64,000 nt of DNA from Mangifera indica (lineage: Eukaryota; Streptophyta; Magnoliopsida; Sapindales; Anacardiaceae), in assembly GCF_011075055.1 (NCBI RefSeq), contig NC_058152.1:5952001-6016000 (forward strand). The letters run 5' to 3'. Made by a program: the position numbers and the translations under genes. Of the stretch, positions 36,201 to 49,060 are shown piece after piece (the first letter of the stretch is position 1; each line of letters starts with the position of its first letter). The notes beneath the pieces were generated by a model. It was given only the letters and a program-made list of their open reading frames with translations. It was not told the DNA's origin and did no database searches.

Positions 36201-36514
36201 AAAAAAACAATATTTCCAACCCCCCTCCCAAAGGTTTACTCTTAATCTCCAGCTACTCCACCAACAGTCTCTCTCTTTGAAAACATTCTCTTCCTCTAAC
36301 AGTGTCTCCCTTTTTTAGCTGACGATTGATGCGGGAAAGACAAATTAGGTATCCAAAACTAGATTGACATAGTGAAGATGTTTTATTAAGCAAATCCTAT
36401 CTCTTAATGGACTGCCAAGAGATAAAGGGCCCATAACTGGGCTTTCAACCAATAATAACAAATTGCCTGCATTTCCCTGGGTGTGTCTGATAGTAGGAGA
36501 AATTATCCACGGAA
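36201..36514 (+). promoter_or_regulatory. 5' region of the 14-exon gene
   Basis: A C/T-rich stretch at 36220-36320 (many tctctc and ctcca runs) precedes the coding start, as expected for a plant core promoter and leader. No definite TATA box was seen. The exact transcription start is unknown. Confidence 0.4.
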
Positions 36515-38376
36515 ATGGAAGAACTGAGAAGGCTGGAGCAAGTACAGAGAACATTGGCATTCATGCAACCTCGTGGCTTTCTATCAAACAATCAAGATTC
36601 CGATCGTTTTTTAGCTAATTTCATTCTCCTATTGGTATTTCTTTTTTTTTTTTTTTTTTGGCTTTCTCCCTTATATATTACGCGTTTATACTAAATACTA
36701 ATTAATTCTAGGTACAACCTTGTGGAGAACTCAACTTTGACAACAAGTGCCGCTTGATTTTACAGCACTTGCCAAGCGTCAGTGGTTCTTGATTTTTGTT
36801 TCTTTTCCTTTTAATTACTTGTGTTTATGTTAGTTATGTCGAGTTGTCGGAGAAGTTTATCATTGTTTTAGTAAGGTTTTTGATGAATTTTGTATTTACT
36901 TAGGTCTGCTTTGGAATATGATTTTTTTGGCATTTAATTGTTTTGCAGCTTTCACCATCATTGCTTGAGGAAGCATCACTGTGGCTTAGTGAGGGTGGTA
37001 TATGAATATTGCTTGCCTATTTCATTGGCTCAATGAAGTGTTAAAAGTATGAATACAACTTTTCTTTCTTGCAGCCTCTCAACAAAATTGTATTCCAAGT
37101 GATATTCTAAAAGAGAGTGAGTGTGATTTGCTGGCAAGTCATTATGATGACAGAGCGATGGTTGGACTTGATGCTATGCAGCGAGCAAATTCTACGCTTG
37201 AGGATTTTGTATGCTCTTGTTCTTAGAACTTATTGCTTGATTTATTTAGCTTAGTTGAAATAATCCTTTTATCAAGTAATTTCTGTAACAGTTTTGTAAA
37301 CCTAACTGAATTGGAATTGATAGATGCAGCATTTCAAACTGAACCTTGCTAATTTAGTAATTAACTTGAATATGGATCAACAGTGCAGATCTTATCTCAT
37401 GTTTCATGGAATGGATGCTGGCAGTCCACAAGCAATATTCAAATATTTGCCGGTGTTGTCATTCACAGAAAGTTATATATATCAGGTAATGATCTGGAAT
37501 AAATGTATTGATGTGATAACCCTTTTAATAATATAAAAAACATTGGGAAATAGTTTATGATTTTATTAGATATTACTGTGGCTGGTAAAACAGTTTTCTG
37601 ATAGCAAAGAAAAGTAGCTGTGCCTGGCCTGTGCTTCAACTTTATTCTGGAAAATTAAACAAAAAATTTACTACCAGAATTAGACATTCTCTCAACTTGT
37701 ACACCAGCAAATCGTCTATATAAAGTGACAAGTATTGTAATTATGTTTTCCTTTTTCCTCTCAGCAGTCTTAACGCAGCTGGATGGTTTGATTGAATAAA
37801 TTCTTGATGTGCCAACAGGAGAGCTTATCATGCTTATCTTTTCCTTTAACCTCTCAACAGTCTTTTATTTTCTTTTTTTGTTTTTCTTTTCTTAATGCAG
37901 CTGGATACTCTGAATGAAAAAATCCTTGATGTGCCAACCAATGGAATTACTGGGGGAGCTGAGGTCATAATACTACAGATTTTGAGAGCTTCAACCTCAA
38001 AAACCTTGTTTTTATTCAACTGTAACTTAATCTGTGTAATTATGTTTGTGATGCAGGAAATATATCATAAACAGGTTCCAAACTTAACAGATGTGTTCAA
38101 AGCTGTTCCATTCAAACCACTTATTGGTATGCTTGAACATCATGGCCTTTTGACAGAGAGGTAAAATATCTGACTCTCTGAATGTACTTTTTTGCAAAAA
38201 AGAAAGTGGTTCTGAAGTCCTAAGCTAAATTTTGTTGATATTATCTTTGCTTCATGGATGAAGGATCAGAGAAGAATTAAGATTCGGAGAAGAGTATTGG
38301 GCTCTAGAAAGAAAATTATGTTGGGCATTGATGAGCAGAAAGCAAGTATGTATGTTAGTGGCAATGACTAATGTTC

Positions 38377-38413
<37 letters not shown>

Positions 38414-41400
38414 CACGTTTATTCTTTTGGCTGGCAATTCTGTTTCTTGATAATTGCTTAAGTTAGTGATACTCATGAGGACACTCTGGAAAGCTTATTG
38501 AGCCTTGATATTAATTGTTTGCCAAAGTCATCCTGTTGTAGTACTTTTAACTATAATTTTTTTATTGTAGATTTGAGTTTACTAGTTTTTTAAAATGATA
38601 TTGATTTCAGATATCTATATATGTGACTAAACATAAGGGGTGCCTAACAATATATCATTTTTATGAAATGGGACTCTGGATTTTTATCTTTTCTGCTAAT
38701 GTACTTTTAGTATGTGAAGTTATTAATTGTGTGTTTTGGTGGAACTAGTAAATTGCTTTTGTTTTTTCCTTCTTTTGGTTCCTGCTTTTACTTTTCATGT
38801 TAGAGAGATTTGATTGACATAATTCAAGACAAGAATAACATTTATTTTCTAAAGTTTACAGATGTACAATCTATTCACCCATGAATAGACTGCTCTATGA
38901 GACACTTAAACATGATGCAAACAGTTCCAAGTCATACATGAATCTTGAGTTATTGAAGATAAGCAATAATTGAATTAGTCTTGCAAGTTGTCTAGTCCTT
39001 TCTAAATAATCCACTATGCAAACACCATGGGATTGGTGTACCACTCCACATCTTATTCAACCAGAGATAGTCCTTACAAAAGAAAATGCGAAACTGACAC
39101 ATTGTTTTAATAATATGATTTTTGAGTTGGTTGAATTGCTGTAATGGACACTCTTTCATGTCCATTTTTCTTTTCTCTCTGTTTAGTTAAAGTTTTTTCG
39201 AGTAAAATATTGATATTTGTTCAGAATAATTAATGGATTCCTTTTCTCTCTGTTTTTTTATCTCTTGTGTAAGTTGTAAAGCCTTGTCATGCCAAGAATA
39301 ATGGTTTGATTAAACAATTGATATTGTTTTTCAGGTATCTATTGAAAATGTTATGAGGGCAATTCATCTAAAATCGTTTGATTATCGGGTGCTGAATCTT
39401 TTGTTGTATCAGTTAAGAGGAGAAAAGGTAAACTTTGTTTGCATGTGATATCTCTGGTGGATATATTTTTGCTTGACAAAACTTTATGTTTCACATTATT
39501 TAAGTTCCTTCTTAGATCTTTTTTCTGAAGCCTTTGTCTTCTTTTGAACTTTTACGTTGTTAATAAAGCTTTAAATTTCTACTAGTGTGACAACTACATC
39601 ATATCTAGATGTTGTATGTTGTTGTCTCTTGTTACATAATTATGTAACCTCTTCTTCTCTTGTCTTCTAATATTGCTATATGACTATTATTATTTGGTAT
39701 TGGCGTTATTATATTTTTAAATTTTCAGTTACCAAAACCTTCCCAGAAGTAAATAGTCAGCTTTATTTGTATCATTTTCCTTTTTACGAATGTTTCTTAC
39801 TCAACATATTTATATGATACCCTGGTAGTAAAAGTGCAGTTTTATTTCTGTAAATGACACTTTCTTTATGACTGAAATGCTGCTTTTATTGTTATTTCTA
39901 GTGTGAAATTAAGTGTTAATTTACATTATTGAAGTCTGCTGGAACTGTTATATTTTATTGGGCTAAATGTCTCTTCTTTGAAGCTACTGTAAAGGTGAAT
40001 GACTTGCACATGGAATTTCTTTCAATCTCAGAATTTCTAGTAGAAATATCTGATGATCTGTAAGTATGTTTCTCTTTTTGTTTCTCCATTGGTTTTTCCG
40101 TAGTTCCATGTAAATGAGAGTTTAAGTGATAATCATTTGGCTTGTAAAATCTTTTGACTCCTGTAATATAATGCTGTTACTGGGTTAATAAATGTTTGAT
40201 AAAATCATTTATATTCTGATCATGTGGCAAGCATGATTATTCTTAGTACAAAATTGCGATCGGTGATGCTGCAGGTTTGACTATGAGGTTAGTTCATTGA
40301 TTGACAAGGTTATAACTACTGCTGCTCCAGTTTCATTAAAACAATATCTGACTCATAGTTATGGTTTTTTTCTAGGATGATGTTTTGGAGAATAATTTCA
40401 ACATTTTGCGGATGTTTGTCAGAATATATGGACCATCAACAGGCCCAACCATGCTAGTTAGTACACCAATCTATTCATTTTCTTTCTATTTGAATTGTTA
40501 TTCCTTGTCGAAATTGAATTTTTCCTCTGATTATTCATTGTTTCTGGCTCATTTTGAATAAACACTGAACCATAATCCCCAAGGGTTGGGCTCAGTAATT
40601 AATGCCTTTCATTTCTATAAAAATCAAGAGGTTCAACTCTCCTTGGAGACACTTATTTGAGCTATTCCCAAGTTTCCTTACTAAAGGTTATAGAGTTCAA
40701 GTCATTTAAGCTGTTGAATATATGGTAACAGTCAGGGAAGTTTTTGCAAACAAAACAAGAAAAAGAACTCTGAGCCATATAGTAGCTCATTGTTGATTGG
40801 TGTACTAGGTTAATATACCTATGCTCTTTTTTTCTTTTTCCAATATATTACATTTCCATATTTTTTAACTATGCACCATTTATCCTCCTGTTTACTATCA
40901 AACTTAATAGCAATATAGGAGATACTGTTGAATAGATGTAAACTATCCCACCATATAAGGTGGCTTAATCAAAAGTCTTAGGAAACTGGAATGGAAATTA
41001 GGGGAAATGTTAACTCAGTTTCCAAAATAAACTTCTGGAGTGCATGCATGATTTGAGATTGTTTTAAGAAGATAAATGGATATGATTTTTATTTGACTGA
41101 TTTTTTTCTTACTTACATCTTTGTTTATGCATTTAACATGTCTATTAGCATTTCCGATTGTGGTAAAAGTACACAAGACGTAAGTGTAGTGCACAATCTA
41201 GTGCAGTCTCTATGCCCATTTAGATTTCTCATTCCTAGCGTGCTTTTCAAAGAGAAGTCCTACTAAGTCTCTACGCAAGTATGTATACTTGGCAAGGATT
41301 TGGAATTCTGATCTTCATTAGAGATGGAGAGTAACCTTTGTTACTTTTTTGTCTGTGTGTCCAGTATCTCTTAGCCTTCCCATATTGAGCGAATAGATTT

Positions 41401-42170
41401 CAGGATAAAGAGAAGATATAAAGAAAAAGGGAGACAGATTTGAATCAGTAAGTGTGGACAAACACAAATGAAGAGAAAGTACAGTGGAAAAAGATGACAA
41501 CTGATGATTTTGAGGAGACTAATGAGCAAAGCGGAAGAATAGAAGGGATATTAGAGTGTTATTATTGAGAAAAGTAGATAGGAGAGAAAATAAAATAAGG
41601 ACGAATGAGAATTGATAGAGGGGAGAGAACAAAACCATTTTAATTTTTTTTATTTCTTGCGTATTTCCTGCCAAAAAAATGTATATCAAGGCTTATTTAT
41701 AGTGGCCAGAAAGCATAGTCTTACTTATTGTGCTATCATAAATCTGAAGAAAATTTTAATAATATTGTAATTAAGTATTATAATATCAGCCATCTTGGTT
41801 GTGCATCTTTTTGTTCATTCTAATATGATACCATAACAGTTACCGATTGTTTTCCTTAAATTAATGTTTTTGCTTTTAGGCAAAATGCATCAGCAAGGCT
41901 GAAGAAAAGTACCAAGCTTTACTGAAATCTTTAGACCTTGAACTATCAATTAACTACCAGAGAAGATGCGAAGAAGCTGCTAAAGAAGGTAATTTATTGG
42001 AAATCAATAGGCTATGAAATCAGAAATTTTTTGTCTTCTAGTTCCTTGATGGACATTTGAGTTTGTGCTTTTCAGGTGGGATGATATCTGGACATCCTTT
42101 TGGCACATGGACTATACCCCCTATAATTGCAGATGAGGAATCTTATAGATCCAACTCAAGTTTGAAATGA
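36515..42170 (+). CDS. Conserved plant protein of unknown function (14 exons, ~391 aa)
   Basis: Exons: 36515-36634, 36712-36777, 36949-36997, 37075-37208, 37384-37485, 37901-37963, 38057-38160, 38264-38345, 39335-39427, 39995-40059, 40275-40287, 40376-40456, 41880-41988, 42076-42170. All join in frame with GT-AG introns to 391 residues and a stop, so the gene looks intact. Exon 11 is only 13 nt. Exon 5 could instead begin at 37324 (adds 20 residues). The product starts MEELRRLEQVQRTLAFMQPR and is mostly helical and Leu/Glu-rich. Conserved-looking segments are MVGLDAMQRANSTLEDF, YLPVLSFTESYIYQ, FDYRVLNLLLYQLRG and a C-terminal FDYEDDVLENNFNILRMFVR plus PFGTWTIPP. There is no signal peptide, membrane helix or known catalytic motif. 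I do not recognise the family. The regular structure and clean frame argue for a real, old, single-copy-type plant gene. Confidence 0.85.
37757..37860 (+). pseudogene. Dead duplicate of exon 6 within intron 5
   Basis: The block ending in an acceptor-like taacgcag (to 37778) and continuing ctggatggtttgattgaata...cttgatgtgccaac copies the start of the true exon 6 at 37901 (ctggatactctgaatgaaaa...cttgatgtgccaac), together with its preceding pyrimidine tract. In the exon frame it has a TAA stop at codon 7 and it lacks a good donor. Inclusion would truncate the protein. Confidence 0.75.
38375..38412. repeat. Microsatellite (CATA)n(TA)n in intron 8
   Basis: A run of catacatacatacata followed by about 14 TA units. 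It lies within the intron between 38345 and 39335. Confidence 0.9.
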
Positions 42171-43030
42171 CTGGTTGTTCCTCTAAATTGATTCTTTGGA
42201 TGATTATGCAATCAAGTTACTATTTCTAAGATGGCAAAGCTTCAATATTACATCTGGATTTAGTTTTGGGACATCAATTATGTATTTAGGTTTTGCTTAA
42301 CAGTATGTTAGATGAATGTGGCAATAACTCAGGTAGGCAGAGTTATTTATGGATGAAGAACAAAAATGCATCTTATTGTCAAAGTATTTTGTGGAGGGTT
42401 TTCAATTTTCTTTGAAAATATGCTGCATGTACTACTATACTTATCTGACCGAATAATTGCACAGTGGTTTTTTCTTTTAAGTAATAGAACCAGTTGGTAA
42501 TTTTTTGAACCACCCTTCAGATTATCCAGTGAGAGTGACTATTAGACAATGACTTCTAGTTAGCTCAAATACTTGGTGGAGTTATATTAAATCGTTGACG
42601 ACGTTCATGTAAACTTGGATATGACCAATTTTGTTGAAAGGAGTAATTGACTTTGGCTTGAATTTGTTGGAAACTGGTGCATGGACTGTGCACCTAGTGG
42701 GAGAATGAAGATTTTGGCTCAACTTCCTACTCGGCTAAGTCCCTTAGAGCTTGCATGAGCCCTCGTGGTGAGAAATCTAATGGATTTTGTTTGACCACTT
42801 TTTATTGTGAGCTCGGTAGGCATTTGGGCTTGTTCACCAAAGCAGATACCTTGTTAAACACTCTTTTCACATCATCTTGTGTGTTGATTGTTGACTTGAT
42901 CCCTTTCAACTGAGTTGTCTTTTGCATAGGGAGATATGCTCTTGTTAAGTCTTTGAGTGACACCATTGAAGGTTGATCATGTTCCATGTGTTGTTGATTG
43001 ACTCTTTATCAATGCAACTTGTACTTTGCT
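42171..43030. other. 3' region of the 14-exon gene and intergenic DNA
   Basis: Likely 3' UTR to about 42450, then sequence without recognisable coding. A minus-strand open frame at 42987-42802 has no motif I can identify. Confidence 0.4.
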
Positions 43031-44602
43031 TATTGACGTTTCCTTGGCACGAGTTATTTTGAACATGTTGGGGTATGAAGGTCGACCACCTAAGCATGTG
43101 ACATGTTTTGCACAACAACAATTATCCTTTTTGTGACATGAGTTAAGGGACACACGTAGTAACTAGTAAGTAACACTTTTGTCCTAAAGTCTACATGTGG
43201 AGCATTGGTGTTGTGACATGGTTTGATAGATCAATTGCATGAGTTTTTTTCTATATGTCAAACATGACATATACCTTTCCCCTCTAGGTTATCTATTATT
43301 GTCGCTTAGGGATGTGTTAGGATATGAAAACAATTATGAGTAATAAGGCTTAGTAAAGGCTATTACAAACTTATTGGCCATAATGGACGCGATAAGAAAT
43401 GGAAATGTTGTGTTAGTGCCCAACTATGTGTATGACGACATGATGATAAAAAATATTTTGAGTGTTAGACTATGTGATAGATGACATGAAGGGTGATTTG
43501 GGTGTGTTTGACTATGTAGACGATGACATGGACCTCGATTAAGTAACATCGAGTTAAAAGCTATAAAAGATGTAATATGATTATTGGAGCCACCGATTTG
43601 TATATAGTGTGGTTGTGAAAGTATTAGATTTAGTCTGTGTGACCTCGATATCTTTAGATAACTATGCACCGATACAAGGTGTTTTAACATCTAAGATGTT
43701 CGTGCATGCAATGACACTTGACGTCTAAGTATCTGGGATGCTTGTGCAATTTTGGGATAGGCTTGAAGTCTTACTTCCCTTGTAATATAGTATTCATAGC
43801 CCTAAGCCTAACTAACAAGTATATTAGGTGCACTTTATAATTGACATCTAGTATGTCTCACGCCTTCACTAGAGGTTTGAGATGCTAACATATATCATTT
43901 AGCACTAGTCATTTGGAATGACACCGCCATTGAGGATTAGACATTGAGCATTAAGATGATTCAGATGGACATCTAGGATATTGGAAAAACATTTATACAC
44001 CACAAGAAGATTAAATAAGGACACATGATATTGAGATTATTTATACAATGTATTTATTGAGTGTTGAAATGTCACATACTGAGTATGTTTCACTCACATG
44101 TTTCTTTTGTGGTTTTCAAAGTAGGTTGTGGAGTAGTGGGGGAACCAACGAGCAACTTGAGACATTATTTGACTTAAGGGCATTTTGGTCATTTCATATG
44201 ATAGTTTTTGTTTTTGTATTTGAGCTTATTCATAATATTTATGCATTCTATTTTGTGAATTTGGATTTTAGACATTAAGATTGGTATTATGTTTATATTG
44301 ATTTATTACACTTTTAGGATTGTGGGAGTGAATTATTTATCATATATATTTATTATCTTTGCTGCGAATTTAAGTAAGAAAATCTCAAGTTAGCATGTCT
44401 CTTTGAATATCTATTCCAGGTAGAAGTATATATTTGAAGAAAGGGTATTACATTTATGCTATCAAAACGTGATTTTGGGAGCCTAAAAGTGTTACGTGTC
44501 TGAATGTGCATAAATGTTTAAATAACCCCTCATGTGATATTGATCGCTCCTATTGTAAATACTATTTTAATCTGCATTTAAGTTATGATATATCTATCTG
44601 AA

Positions 44603-45140
44603 GATGCGACGATCTAGAAAGTTATTGGGCAATATTAATACACATGAGGTCCTAACATAAGAGGGTAGCCAAGGTGTGGCATTGGGACATACTTTTGGTG
44701 CAATTGAAATGCCTTAGATAAACAATTTTGTAATCAGACAAATTACTCAAAAAGGTCTCTAGGAGAACCAAGAGGTTTGAAAGAGTAGGGGCCACCCAAA
44801 TTTAGGTTCCCTATATTATTGAACATCTACTAGACATTGATTTGTTGCCCTAACATGAAAGAGGTTAAGAGGACTATTGTTGTGGGTGGTAGTAGGGGAC
44901 AACTTTACTCTATTTATAGTTTAACTGGTAGACATCAAACCCCAGAGTTTTGAGGTGGTGTTAGGATTGATTTGTACTTATTGAAAAATGGTTTCAGGTT
45001 ATGGAAGATGTTATAAACTTATTCGAGAGGACTAATTGCTTATTGAAAGCCGATGCTGAAATCCAAACTTAATGCAATTGTCGTGTATGCTCTCAGTGTA
45101 GCAAACATAATGCAGTTGTCTGATATGTTCTTGGTGTAGC
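44603..45140 (+). pseudogene. gypsy A gag fragment
   Basis: Begins MRRSRKLLGN. Near 44950-45060 it reads PEF(R)GGV...LLKNGFRLWKMLxxL-type sequence in shifting frames, recognisable as VMEDVINLFERTNCLLKADA. The same gag block occurs in the other family members. Many stops and frameshifts are present. Confidence 0.55.
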
Positions 45141-45229
45141 CAACACTGACAAGGGTAAAATGAAGATTTATATCAATGAGTTGAGATCATATATAGTTGG
45201 TCTCTAGGTTAATGGTTAGATTGAAGATT

Positions 45230-45795
45230 TAGTTGACCTTATTGGAAGAGATCCGTATGGCTCAGTTGGTTAAGTGTTTGGTGTGTTAACAGGTTAACAT
45301 TGAGCATTAGAGACTATCAAATTTGTTACAAGCTTTGAGTATTAATAAGTGGAAATGAGAGAACATTTTTATGGATTTCGCTTTTGGATTACCAATGGTC
45401 AAAAGTGGATTTAATGTCTTATTGGTTATTGTGGACAATTTGGATGGCAGGGAAATTGACTCCAAGGTTTATAGGACCTTTCAAGATTTTGGAAGGTGTA
45501 GGTAAGCTTGTCTACTGACTTGTGTTAACAACGAGCATATACCATATTCACAATTTGTTCTATATGTCTTTTTTGTGAGTACATTAGCGACTTGACCCAT
45601 GTGTTGAAAGTTGAGGAAGTAGAGCTTGAAGATGTTCTAATTTATAAGGAATGTCTGCTTCAGATATTGGAGACGGGTTAAGCAACTCAAAAACAAGTAG
45701 TTTTCACTTATTAAGGTTCTTTGGAGGGACCACTAGGTCAAGAATGGCACCTGAGGGGTAAAGCAAGATATAAGGTAGAAGTTCTCATAGTTGTT
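45230..45795 (+). pseudogene. gypsy A integrase C-terminus
   Basis: Decayed frames read KLTPRFIGPFKILEGVGKL, then short pieces corresponding to IHNLFYMS and DPCVES, then a segment with TRSRMAPEG. In intact gypsy pol this is the region after the integrase core (KLxPRFIGPFxILxRVG ... WRDHxVEEATWExExDM). The protease, reverse transcriptase and integrase core are missing. Confidence 0.6.
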
Positions 45796-46329
45796 TAAGT
45801 GAATTTCAGAAAGAAAATTATATCTTTATTTAGATATATACCCCTACCTGAAATATAACCCAAAAAGAGGTGTAAGATTGGACTATTTAATTCAAAACGT
45901 TATAATTTAATGCATGATGATAAATATTCAAACGTGCAAAAAGGTGAAATCCAACTAAATAACTCATTTATTAAAATTCATAAATAGAATGATTTATTAC
46001 ACTTTTGGGATTGTGAGAGTGAATTATTTGTTATGCGTGTTTAATATCTTTGCTGTGAATTTAAGTGAAGAAATCTCAAGTTAGCATGTCTCTTCAAATG
46101 CCTATTCAAAGTAGAGGTTTGTATCTAGATAGGGGTGTTACAATCATTATCAGACAGATAGTGAAAAAGATCTTCAAATAGAATAGGGAAGCATCAAAAA
46201 GCGTTAGACACCTAATTCAGGCCCCACTGATGGCATAACAACCCCAATTACGAAGTTACCGCCTTAATAAGATAAAGTGAGCTGGATGCACCAAGAGTTG
46301 AGGTAATGGGTGGTAGTAGAAGTCACATT

Positions 46330-47560
46330 GACTCAATTTATAATCTGGCAAGTAAACACCAACCTTTGATTTCAGAAAAAACTTAACTCCAAAAAGAATA
46401 ATAGTTGAGGAATGGTTAAAGACAATAAAGGACATCTTAAGGTTATTTACCATGATAGATACAAAGAATATCTAGTATGCCAGTCTCCTTCTGAAAGTAG
46501 ATGCCAAGATATAAAGGCAAACACTATATGAGACTTGTTAAGTTTCTGTAAAAGCTAGGTTAACTTCAAGTAGGGTTTTGAAAAAGAGTACCTATCGATC
46601 GGTATCCTATATGTAGAAGCCTAAAAGTTTATAAACTTAAGGCAAGGCAACATGTCAATAAAAGAATTTTCCAAGTTAAATGCCCTAACTAAGTATGCTC
46701 AAAGGGTAGTAAGCATAAACATAGGCAAGATAGAGCTCTTCCTTGGGAAACTTAGGTTATGATGTGAGATCATGCTGATAGATCCTATTTAGAAGCCCTG
46801 GGTAGAGTACTAAGGTCAATGGCCATGAGACAAAAAATGGCCAAAAAGATAAGGCTACCAGATCAGCCGATGCCAATAACCCTAGCCTATAGATAAGATC
46901 AAGCAATGACAAGTGGCAATCTAAAGGGTGGCAACAAAAAATTTAGAGGTAAGAAGTCTTTACAATCCAAGAACAATAAGAAGAATTCGAGGGGTAAGAA
47001 ACAAAGAAGAAAGGATTAGCCACGATATGACGATCCTTCTACTTATCGTCAATGTGGGTAGAGACATGTCAATGAGTGTTTAATCGATACAAGTGCAAGT
47101 AATTTAACCACTTTGCCTGAGAATGCACAATAGTAGCACTAGCCCCTGTAGATAGAAAAGTAGGGGGACAGATTAGAGTATATGTAGTTACTTAGACTCA
47201 AGTCGAGGCCAACTCGATAACAGTGACAAGTTAATTAATTTTTCATTCTTGTCCTTTATATGTTTTGATTGAATATACTGCTACACATTGTTTTATTGCA
47301 ATTGATATAGTAGAAAGAATAGGACTACAGTCTACACTAGTCTCACAAATCAATATAACGATGACTAATCAAGACAAAATCCATAATAGTCACATATTGA
47401 TAGGAAAGGTAGTTTCTCTAGAAAGCCAAAAGTTGGTTATAAACTTAATAGTGATGGATATGTCAAAATTTGATATGATACTCAACATAGACTTTTTGAG
47501 CCAATATAAGGCAAAATTAGACTATATAAAGAAAAAGGTTTGATTCAGTTTTGGTGATGG
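46330..47560 (+). pseudogene. gypsy B gag, zinc knuckle and aspartic protease
   Basis: Gag reads EEWLKTIKDILRLFTMIDTK near 46405 and LGNLGYDVRSC near 46745. A zinc-knuckle relic, YRQCG*RHVNEC, lies near 47040-47080 (one stop inside). The protease region (47265-47543) starts IEYTATHCFIAIDI, where intact copies have the DTGATHSFI active site; the catalytic Asp and Gly are lost. It continues with MDMSKFDMILNIDFLSQY, which corresponds to the second conserved block. Confidence 0.65.
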
Positions 47561-47799
47561 TGATAAGTTTACTTTTGGATAAGGTCGAGTTCTCAATATA
47601 ATGAACAATAGTGTTAAGACTAGAAAGATGTTGAGTAAAAGGTACATATCATATTTGGCGTATATAATAAACAACCCAGATGAGGCAATCTCGGGTGTGA
47701 AAGATACTCCAGTGGCACAATAGTTTCCACATGTGTTCTCTAATAGTCTTCTAAGGTTAGCATCAGAGAGAAAGGTGAAATTCAACACAAAGTTAGCCT

Positions 47800-49060
47800 T
47801 AGGCACAACACCAATCTCAAAGGCACCATATAAAATGGCCCCAGCTAAACTATAGAAGTTGAAAAAAAATAATTACAAGAGCTATTATATAGTGGCTTTA
47901 TTAGACTAAGTCACTTGTCATGGGGTGCACTGATCTTTTTTGTGAAAAAGAAAAACGGATCAATAAGGATGTGTATCAACTACTAGAAGTTGAATAAAGT
48001 GACAATAAATAATAAATACCCATTCATAAGGATAGATGATTTGTTTGACCAACTAAAGGGTGTCTTAGTATTTTCAAGATTAACTTGAGGTCAAGATATC
48101 ATTAGATCTAGGTTACCAAGTAAGATATACCAAAGAGTACTTTCATAATAAGGTATAAGCATTGTGAGTTTGTGGTTATACCCTTTGGGTTGACCAATAC
48201 CCCCAGTGTTTATAGACCTGATGAATAGGGTGTTTTAGGATTGCCTAGACAAATTTATAGTGGTGTTTATGGATGACATCTTGGTATACTCCAAGACTCG
48301 AGAGAAGTATGCACAACATTTGAGGTTTGTGTTGTAGAGGTTGAGAGAGAGGTAATTGATGCCAAGTTTTCTAAATGCAAGTTTTGGTTGGACAAAGTGT
48401 CTTTCCTTGGCACGTGGTCTCAGCAAATGATATCTCAATAGACCCTAGTAAAGTAGATGTTATATTAGAGTAATAGAAGCCTAAAATAACTAAGGAGTTA
48501 AGGAGTTTTCTTGGTTGGTTAGGATACTACAAACAGTTCGTAGAGTGTTTCACCAAGTTAGCCCACCACTCAGAGAGTTTACTTGTAGGGATGTTTCTTT
48601 CAAATGGTATGATACATGTGAACAAAATTGTCTAGAGCTGAAGCAAAGGTTGACATCAGCCTCCATTTTGACCTTGCTAGTTGAAGGTAAAGAGTATGAT
48701 ATATTGACAAATGCCTCACATCAAGCATTGAGAGTAGTGTTGATGTAGAAAGGAAAAGTTATTGCTTATGCCTCTCATCAGTTAAAAAAGTATGCGATTT
48801 GGTACTCGACACATGACCTTGAGTTGGTAGATGTTGTGTTTATACTAAAGATATGATGACATTGTCTGTATAAGGTCAAGAGTAACATCTACACATGTCA
48901 TAAGAGCCTCAAGTATCTCTTTCTCTAGAAGAAGCTTAACATGAGATAAAAACAATGGTTAGAGTTGGTGAAAGGTTATGATTATAAGTCAAATACCACC
49001 CAGGTAAGGCTAATGTAGTTGTAAATGCCTTGTATAGAAAAATAGTTTTGTCTCAGATCA
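47800..49060 (+). pseudogene. gypsy B reverse transcriptase and RNase H
   Basis: Reverse transcriptase fragments run from about 47800 to 48360 in shifting frames (MAPAKL near 47835; [16 protein letters not shown] sequence near 48270). The connection/RNase H region is better preserved: ELRSFLGWLGYYKQFVE near 48500, FTCRDVSFKWYDTCEQNCLE near 48580, VIAYASHQLKKY near 48760 and ITYRELQWELL near 49065. Multiple stops are present. Confidence 0.65.

Larger units (their letters stand above)
43030..46142 (+). mobile_element. Ty3/gypsy remnant A, internally deleted, with LTRs at both ends
   Basis: The 5' LTR ends at 44452 (gggtattaca) and is followed by tttatgctatcaaaacg, a decayed primer site. The end of a second LTR, 45985-46142, matches 44300-44452 (tgatttattacacttttngg ... 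ctcaagttagcatgtctctt). Between them lie a gag start (MRRSRKLLGN at 44603, then ENWFQVMEDVINLFERTNC near 45000) and a jump to the C-terminal end of integrase. The 5' LTR start near 43.0 kb is an estimate. Between 45795 and 45985 the sequence looks like an LTR piece in inverted orientation, so the 3' LTR is rearranged. Confidence 0.6.

Noticed and set aside
36345..36560. Antisense open frame over exon 1 of the 14-exon gene
   Set aside because: Shadow frame. The sense strand has a spliced, phase-consistent gene.
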